Source: Parapristionchus giblindavisi
Taxonomy: Eukaryota > Nematoda > Chromadorea > Rhabditida > Diplogasteridae
DNA length: 64,000 nt
Direction: 5' to 3'
Assembly (NCBI GenBank): GCA_943737045.1
Contig: CALSFV010000039.1
Location: forward strand, 635,001-699,000
Notes under the pieces: model-generated
The model's database searches: none
Seen by the model: only the letters and a program-made list of their open reading frames with translations
Told to the model about the DNA's origin: nothing
Program-made: the position numbers and the translations under genes
In this document: piece after piece, positions 56,911 to 64,000 of the stretch
How positions within the stretch are numbered: the first letter of the stretch is position 1
How the letters are laid out: each line of letters begins with the position of its first letter

Positions 56911-57922
56911 GACCTCCGAATTATTATTGAACATAAACAGAGAGATGCAATATATCAAGATGTAGACGCAGAAAAGGATGGTAGGCTCACTTCCCTTCCT
57001 TCCATCTCTCTCATAAACATTATCGATTGATGGTCTACCCTCTTCCTTAGTAATCGATTGGTATGATAATGGATGTAAGAGAAATAGAGGAGAGAGAGGA
57101 AGAGATGGAAAGGAAGAATGACTGATAATAAACGAACGACAGAAGATACATACATAAATGAGCTTTGAAAATGAAAGATTGAAAGGATGAACGAAAACAG
57201 CAAATGTAGGAAGCAAAGTGAGGACATGTAGTATGTTTGAATATGATATTGGATCATATGCAAATGACAATACAATAGAAGGTCTAGACAACAACAACGA
57301 TAACATATGCAAATAGACAAAGGCAAATCCAAAATTGATTGGTGACTAGGTATACCTAGATAGATCCATTCGATAATTAGGATAGATAAAGGTAGAGTGA
57401 TGGAGGGAGATATGAGTGCAAGGAAAGGCAGAGATAGGTACTTAAAGAAGAAGAAGGAGAGGGCGAATTAACTACGAAAGTAATCTCAAAAAGCATAGTG
57501 GAACGTGATGATAAATGAAAATGGCGGGAAAATCAGACAGAGAAGGCAGGGAACAGTCAGTCAGAGAAAGAGACATAAGACGATTCATCGATCGCTGTAT
57601 GATCGACGGTATGACTGATCTACCACTCCGTCTCCATCTCTATCGCTCTCACTCGGGGGCCGTTGCCGCGGCCGTCATTTAGGGACACCCCAATTTATGT
57701 AACAGCCGCTAAATATCAGAAGTTTCACGAGAACGCGCGTCAATCAAGTTAAACTCCGCCCCGTTGTACGTGAAATTGGTCTAAATTTTTACAACATTTT
57801 CTTCATTATTAGTTTATTTAAGCCTTGTATTAGTTCTGTTAGAATCACAGTCGTCGTGCTCTACGCTTATTTATCTATTTACATTGGTTCTTATCGTATA
57901 TTTAGTGATAATCGTTTATAAG

Positions 57923-58780
57923 ATGGGCACTAAACTGTCAGTGTCGGTGGAGGGTGCCTTCCAGCCCGAGATCGCTCCCCGCAACGATCGGCCAGCCACT
58001 TTCGATCCTCAATACGAATTCGAGCACCCCCGCAAGCCCAGAGTGGTTCGTTCACCAATTTCAATACTCCTTTGTGTCTGAGCGTTTCGTTTGCAGCTTT
58101 TAAAGCATTTTTTTGGGTTAAACAACTGTAATTATAGCTTTTCATATTTCATTTACGAATAATATGATGATGTTTAAGATGCAAGCAACTTGGGAAGAGA
58201 TGGACCAATACAACCTCAAGCCCGGTCAGAGAGACTACTGCGCCCATTTGCTCATTCCGCTCACACGCTATTAGGTTTGTCGTTCAATCACTATTTTATG
58301 CAAATAACTATGTTGTTTGACAACATTCATTAGGTTAATCACATTTGGAGTGATAAACATTGATGTCTATAGTTGATTCGAGTTAATTATTCCGAGTTGA
58401 TGTCATCATTTAGAGAAAATATGAATGTTTTCAGACGGAGAACGCTCCCTTCGCTGGCCACGCATGTGATTCTGCTCGTTCAGCATGGGACAAGTGCGAA
58501 TACGATGATTACATCATGCGTATCAAGGTAAACCGTGATATTTAATTAATTAACTTTAAATCCTATTTAATCAATTGCGATCCGTCAAAGAAGTAAAATA
58601 ACTAAAATATACTAAAAAAAGTAAACAAATATTATGTCTATATATACTCAGTAAAAGAAAAAATAGCACTAAATCAGTGCCTCTAATTCTAATATGAAGT
58701 GTTTTATTTTATCGATTTTTTTGCAGGAATTCGAGCGTGAGCGGAGACTCCTTCAGAGAAAACAACGCAAGGAGGCCTAG
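57923..58780 (+). CDS. NDUFB7, mitochondrial complex I accessory subunit, with a stop at a splice junction
   Basis: Exons 57923-58045, 58179-58274, 58435-58527 and 58727-58780. The product would be a small subunit of NADH:ubiquinone oxidoreductase that folds in the intermembrane space through twin CX9C motifs. Seen: MGTKLSV start (myristoylation-type Gly2, as in the family), PEIAPRNDRPATFDPQYEFE, WEEMDQYNLKPGQRDYCAHL, then HACDSARSAWDKCEYDDY and EFERERRLLQRKQRK. The second CX9C (C-DSARSAWDK-C) is intact. In the first, the second cysteine position is Tyr, and the next codon, the last of exon 2, is TAG (58272-58274) directly before the GTTTGT donor. As read, the protein ends after about 72 residues. 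Both changes could be single transitions (TGT to TAT, CAG to TAG), by natural decay or sequence error. Confidence 0.88.
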
Positions 58781-59034
58781 TTATCGATTCCCCCCATATA
58801 TATTGTAGATCACCAGCCCTGCCTCTATCGATCCAATATTCGAACCTCACACAATCATCATGAACATGCACCTAGAAAGGACGCCAAAATCAATGTAAGA
58901 TAATTGATTTATTGATTGAGTGACTGACTATCGTATACCAATGTACAATAATACCTGGTGTCATCTCCTGTACGATGTACGACTACATACTACTAATCGG
59001 ATTACTGTAATCTTCTAATCAATCAATATTTCAG

Positions 59035-62000
59035 CCTAATCCTCCTCCGGTGCCGAATCCGCCCACATCGAATCGTGTGGAGGCGAAGAAGAGATATGAA
59101 TATGAAGAACGGAAATCTCCACCGCCTGTACAGCAGCTGCAAGATAAGGTAGTTATGAAGATGATCTTTGATCGTTAATCTTTGAACAAAAAAAATCTGA
59201 TTATACGTGCATTGCACTTGGTGAATCCATGTTTCTATAATATTTAAAGTTTCCTAATTTCTTCAATGCCGTGATCATTCAAATGTAACTGTTTTAATGA
59301 TCAAGCAATAATAGTAGCGAGATCATAGATGGGCGCGTGAAAACGAATTCTTTTTGCACACAGCCTTGCCTTCCCTTGCGGGGCCTTGCGCATAGCCTTG
59401 CCTCGCAAAAATTGGAAAATTTCCAGTCAAATCTGCAAAAAAATGGCCATGCGCATAGCCTTGCCTTACAATTCCCCGGTTTGCGCACAGCCTTTCCCCC
59501 AGCGTGCCCACCTATGAGCGAGATTGTGATTGCATTAAACGGCTAATACGTTCATGGTTTAAAGTTACTGGTTTGGGTTGGGTAAAAGGAGTTAGGTACC
59601 TTGTTTTGAGAAAAAAAAATGGTTTATTTCTTGATATACGTTTTCTGTTGGGCTGTCTTTGATCTGTGCTTCAAAGCGTTATTGTTCCGAAAATATTGTT
59701 ATCTATGAATGAATTTGTATGCGAACGTTAGGCTACAAAAATATCCTTTGGGGAATAACAACTTTGTCTTTGGAATACCAGGGGAATTCATGTTTCAGAG
59801 TTTCCGAATTTGGAATAGATTTAGTTGCCAGTTAATGCTTCATTGTGTTCACCCTCCTATGAATGAAATAATATTGTGCGCTTAAACAACAAGCATGGAA
59901 GAGCTAGTTACTATTCAAGTATAGGGTAGTTCTGCTCAGGTGTGAGTGTGGCTAGAGGGGAAGTTTAATTTACGTTTTACTATGATAATAGGTTTCAAAC
60001 TAACTGAACGAATAAATGAATTTATCTTTTGAAACATAATATTAGTGCTATTGGATGTTTCATCAGTTCCTGGGTGGTTCGTGTTTCATAGTTTTGCTAT
60101 ATGAAAGCGATTTGACTATCATTTGATGCTAGCCTAGCCAAATCTTAAAATATTGAAATGAATGCAGGATTCCGTTCTTAAGTGATGTCATAGGTGGGCA
60201 CGCTGGGGGAGGAAGGCTGTGCGCAAACCGGGGAATTGTAGGGCAAGGCTATGCGCGGGTGCATTTTTTAGCAGAATTGAATGGAAATTTTCCAATTTTT
60301 GCGAGGGAAGGCTATGCGCAAGGCCCCGCAAGGGAAGGCAAGGCTGTGCGCAAAAAGAGTTCGTTTTCACGCGCCCACCTCTGAGTGATGTTATCAATAT
60401 CCGAGTATTCCAATCAATATATTGATAGAAGATGAATAAGAACAGTGTATTCTAATCAATAATGCTGTAATTCGCAGCACATACAAGTGGCGATGTGTGG
60501 TCAAGAAATGTCGCAAATGGTAGGGGGGGGGGGGTGAAGACAAGCGACGAGATTCCCAAGGATATCAGCAAGAAGGGTACGATATTCATCTTTTCGAATT
60601 TGATTTTTGGCGGGAAACTTACCGTAACCTATTTTTTACCGCATTAGGAGCTTCACCTGACAAGTCTTCTGGACCGGGATCGGTGGAGGCATCACCGATG
60701 CCAGCCAAGAGATTGGGCAGACCACCCTAAGCACACGGACTTAAGATTCGTCTTGGAACGACGAAGAAGGAGGTACGGTAGTTATTGACTGATTTCGATT
60801 ATATTGGACCGTTGAAAATAATTTTTACTGTTAAAGTGATAGCGGAAGGGGGGACTTTTGATCGGAACGAATTGGATGAAGAGATCAACTAGGTTGATTT
60901 CTGTTTCGATGTAGTCTTTTGTTTCGGGGAAAATATGTTTTACTATTGTTTTGGAATCAATAACATATGTAGGTCGAATAAAAGGTAAAGGTACAACCCG
61001 TTATTCAAGGCACACGAAGTCCTGCGGGTGATCACTGCTAGGCCAGCGATCTCATATAGGTCGAATAGCTACGTTAAAGATTTTCAAAATGCGGTCACGT
61101 TTTCACAATATGTGTTCAGGCTACGTAGTTTGTAACGTGCTTTTCGACCTATGATCGGCAACCACGTTTTTAATGCACGCAGTGTTCATTTGATCATGCA
61201 TATTTCCATGACTTTACCTAATCGATAAATCAATAATTCGTTAGTCAGAGACATACATGGGCGGGGAAACTGGAGCTCTATTCTACAGGGGGCTTCCGAA
61301 CGATGGTTAATTTTACAGGTGGCTTTCACTATTTCTTTCAAAAATTTCACCTAAATCTCATTTTTAACAGGGGGGCATTCCACAACTTTTCGAAAAGCCA
61401 TAATTTTACAGGGGGCACCCCCATGTCGGCCCATGTATGGTCAGAGATGATGAACGCTATTTAGAATATATTTTGTAGATCGAAGCAGCTCGACCCAAAC
61501 GAAAGTACACAAAGAGGAAGGATCGAGAGGCTGCGGAATCTGCAGAACAAGGACTCATTCCTGTCAAACTGGGAAAGTGGGCACTCTCTCCGCTTACCGA
61601 GGTACGGTATCTGTAGATGGGGGTACTGTAGTAATTGGTGATACGGTAGATTGAATGGTATTTATTGTTGTGTTGAACTGATTTTTGGTTTATTCAAGTA
61701 ATTATGAAGAGTAACTACTTGTGGTGTTCATGTTTCATGTGGTTCAGATAGATTAAGTTACCAGACCTCTTCAATTTTCGTGCATTGGTCTAATTATTGA
61801 TAAGAATGTAGTTGGTATGATTTGATATTAATCACTTCCATCATCCATCGATCGAATATGAAGATACCCGCTGCTCTGACCCCTTTGCACATTATATGCT
61901 GGCATTATAATGATAATATTTTTATGCGTTTCACAAGGAAACACGGTACATAATATATTATATACATTTATCGATGTGATTACAGCGTGAGGCGTCATTC

Positions 62001-62594
62001 AAGCCGTCTGCTCTCCAGAGAAGAGGTCGATGGTGGATCTCAGAGAAGAGAAGGAATGACTACTCACCTAGAGAAATCAAGTATCTTTTAAAGCAGGATT
62101 ATCAATTGATAGCCGGATTTTATCTGTACAGCCTTTTGATTTGAAAATAGAAATAATTAAGAATTGCTGTTCTGGTTTTATTGTTGATATGTCAGATTGG
62201 TGAAACATGCTTTCAACAGGTTATGAGGCCACTTTGTCATGTGTATCCCTTATAAGGGCTTCATAAATGACTGTGGTATTGTCCTTTCGTCTTTTGGGAA
62301 CTATGCAAATTGGTTGATCGATCAATCAATAATTGACTACATCATTCATTCTCTTATCACAGGTGCGATCTCATGGATTCAGCCGCATCGTTCCGATTGA
62401 TCTCGCAAGCGATGAGGTTTGTTTGATCTTGATTATAGTTTGTAGTTTGAACTCTATAATATATTGTAGTTTGATCTCCTCTTCTATTCAGAGCGTGTTC
62501 CGTGTCGACATCTACATCAGCAGGCGAGCCTGATTCCGTGTCAGGCGCTCTTGATATCATGATGGATTCATTGATGGCTGCACTTGGTTTTTGA
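59035..62594 (+). CDS. Unrecognised gene with AT-hook-like motif, frame interrupted
   Basis: Exons 59035-59148 (Pro-rich, PNPPPVPNPP), 60478-60576, 60648-60772, 61479-61601, 61986-62032, 62363-62416 and 62492-62594, with compatible phases. Seen: KRLGRPP, an AT-hook-type GRP core, then RPKRKYTKRKDRE, basic and nuclear-localisation-like, and an acidic/Ser end (SGALDIMMDSLMAALGF). The 5' end was not found; a weak upstream exon candidate is 58815-58894. Two breaks: a run of 12 G in exon 2 leaves the frame (10 or 13 would keep it), and a TAA at 60728-60730 directly follows GRPP. Likely a chromatin-associated protein by composition only; family unknown. Confidence 0.5.
59324..59516 (+). mobile_element. 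MITE M1 copy
   Basis: Catagatgggcgcgtg to gcgtgcccacctatg, 193 bp, perfect 8-bp target duplication agcgagat (59316-59323, 59517-59524). It lies in an intron of the gene with the AT-hook-like motif. Confidence 0.88.
60189..60383 (-). mobile_element. MITE M1 copy, inverted
   Basis: Reverse orientation, cataggtgggcacg to cgcgcccacctctg, 195 bp, perfect 8-bp target duplication agtgatgt (60181-60188, 60384-60391). Confidence 0.88.
61053..61153 (-). mobile_element. MITE M2 copy
   Basis: Ataggtcgaatagc to cttttcgacctatg, with a 'aaaatgcggtcacgtttt' interior. No clear target duplication. Confidence 0.6.
61252..61439. mobile_element. MITE family M3 copy
   Basis: Catacatgggcggg to cggcccatgtatg, perfect 8-bp target duplication gtcagaga (61244-61251, 61440-61447). 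The interior has repeated 'ttttacagggggc' units. Partial relatives occur at 47075-47150 and 47657-47730. Confidence 0.85.
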
Positions 62595-62687
62595 TTGATT
62601 ATTGATTGATTCATGTGATTATTGATTAATTGTCGATTGATTATTGAGGTTTATTGATTACTGTATAAAGGAGCAAATATTTTCCAG

Positions 62688-62756
62688 ATGGCTCCTCTGG
62701 TGAACATGTTGAACAGTATGCCAATGATGGCACCATCTGGAAGGCGTATACCGTAA
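62688..62756 (+). CDS. Alternative last exon candidate of the AT-hook gene
   Basis: After acceptor tttccag the frame reads MAPLVNMLNSMPMMAPSGR and stops at TAA. It joins in frame to a phase-0 reading of exon 62363-62416 (VRSHGFSRIVPIDLASDE), whereas the 62492 exon uses the other phase. One of the two ends may be spurious. Confidence 0.3.
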   Translation: MAPLVNMLNSMPMMAPSGRRIP

Positions 62757-64000
62757 ACACACCCATCTTTCAATAGCGTCTGCATAACTACGGTAGCTAC
62801 CGTACTCCTCACTCCACCAATCAGTCTGCTTATATACTGTAGCTACCGTACTCTACACTCCATTAATCAGTCTGCTTATATACTGCAACTACCGTACACC
62901 TCATTTCCTGATTCAGTCTGAATAACAATGACAACTAACGTATTCTTTACTTCCTGATTCAAACTTTGAATTACAGTAATCCTCGACCCTGTAATTGTAT
63001 CTTGTTGTTTATCTGAAATATTGCACATCTAATCATTGTCTATATCTTTTTGTCGTCTAGATCGTTTAGCTTGCATTTGTTATCCCGCTTATTCATTCCT
63101 TTTTTTGTTGTTTTTTTTAATTTCATTTTTGTTGTTTTGTCCATCGCAAATTTGGTGCTATTTGCATTTTGAAGTGTGACTAGTTTAGCTCACTATACTT
63201 GACTAGTAAGCTCACCCTTGTATTTTTCTTTACTATCTTAATTTCGCTACTCATTACTGTATTTTTTAATATCAGTCTAACTTCTAGAACTAGCTGTCTA
63301 TAGTTGATCACCCCTTCTCACCCACCCCGTCCCATTCTCACCCTCTGCCGAATCAATAATTACCTCATATCATACGGTATGCAATATCGATTTATCGCTA
63401 ATTACCTCACCTCACACAGCATTGCATAGCACTTGTTATTCCGACCACACACCTATTCCCCCCTACGTGGTAGATCATTCGAAGTATCCCATGTTGCCTG
63501 CCTAACCTGTACAAGAATCTTCCTCGTCCACTCAAGCTCACTGTTTACTCACAAAATTCACTTGAACTTTTAACACTTTCTCACTACAAATCTTCATTTT
63601 ATTGATTAATTGCTCATTTAAGTGAATTTTATCAATTCTTGTTTTTCTCTTCTTTTTCTTGATGAATGAACTCTATTCATCTTTGTCTGTTAATATTAGT
63701 ATAGCCTCTACCGTAGTCTTCGTTTAGCTTAGGTTCTGTAATCTGTTTACTCTTAAACATGTCTGTAATCTAGAATTGTTGCGACCATAGTTGTGTTGTT
63801 TAGTGTAAGTGTTCACTCATCGAATTTATGTCTTTCTGTCGCTTTTTCCATTTTGTGATGTTCAAATGTTGCGAAAAAAGTGTAAAAATTGGAATGTCCT
63901 CTTTTTTTCGTCTTTTCGCAACTTTTGGTCAGAGCATAAGCCGAGGAATGTGTGGGTTATTCTTACGGTGTGTGCACCTATAAAGATGTACTCGTATAAT
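62757..64000 (+). other. 3' flanking/untranslated region at window end
   Basis: Pyrimidine-rich non-coding DNA with repeated 'ctaccgtactcc' words (62790-62900). An M6-type hairpin (63850-63925, 'gttcaaatgttgcgaaaaaa' / 'cgtcttttcgcaactttt') resembles those in the 3' region of the large gene. No open frame supported. Confidence 0.5.

Larger units (their letters stand above)
55918..57690. repeat. Segmental duplication block B, 3' part
   Basis: Diverged copy of 43070-44930 (see there). The purine-rich 56950-57600 region produces long minus-strand frames (up to 194 codons) rich in Ser/Leu/Tyr that are matched by similar but shifted frames at 44045-44437; not considered coding. Confidence 0.8.

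Noticed and set aside
56728..57312. 194-codon minus-strand frame, and the similar 130-codon frame at 44045-44437
   Set aside because: Low-complexity purine-rich DNA. The paralogous copies keep different frames and there is no conserved protein.

Overview
The window is nematode-like nuclear DNA. It shows many short GT-AG introns, a polypyrimidine/TTTCAG acceptor style, frequent TACGGTAG/TACTGTAG words in introns, and genes whose closest recognisable relatives are metazoan and nematode housekeeping genes (NDUFB7, PP2A catalytic subunit, WDR7/rabconnectin-3 beta). The species cannot be fixed from sequence alone. The window is gene-poor and saturated with transposons. No rRNA or convincing functional tRNA was seen.

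Layout. 1-6835 and 13590-20424 are two near-identical copies of one segment (offset 13589). They carry four exons of a large unrecognised gene and many repeats. Between them (10.4-13.7 kb) sits a tandem cluster of four tiny three-exon genes for secreted peptides with a CX3C..CX3C cysteine pattern; the window also opens inside a fifth copy. The right copy of the segment joins, in consistent phase, to the rest of the large gene: exons from 15696 to 34214, ending in a Ser/Thr/Gln/His-rich tail and an acidic C-terminus. Its introns hold many short non-autonomous elements.

34.2-42.8 kb: the 3' flank of that gene is interrupted by a 7.0-kb nest. A Tc1/mariner element (35798-42811) contains a Mutator-like element with 9-bp target duplication (36007-39558, itself filled with a 97-bp satellite array) and a 5'-truncated LINE, which in turn contains a second LINE fragment. 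31.5-44.9 kb and 52.0-57.7 kb are diverged direct copies of one ancestral segment. The second copy lacks the insertions and so shows their empty sites.

45-51 kb, between inverted repeat arms, holds a decayed PP2A catalytic-subunit gene and two or three exons of a WDR7/rabconnectin-3 beta (rbc-2-like) gene, then a membrane-protein-like exon. 53.7-55.6 kb has a foldback element and a hAT MITE. 57.9-58.8 kb is an NDUFB7 gene with a stop codon exactly at a splice junction. 59.0-62.8 kb is a gene with an AT-hook-like motif that has a premature stop and an out-of-frame G-run.

Three conserved-looking genes on the right side carry in-frame stops. Either this is a decaying duplicated region, or the assembly is error-prone: homopolymer lengths differ between the two copies of the tandem segment. 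The most biologically novel content is the secreted cysteine-rich peptide cluster, with heptamer-repeat introns and a fixed TATA-to-ATG spacing, and a set of short MITE families sharing CATA-type ends and 8-bp target duplications.
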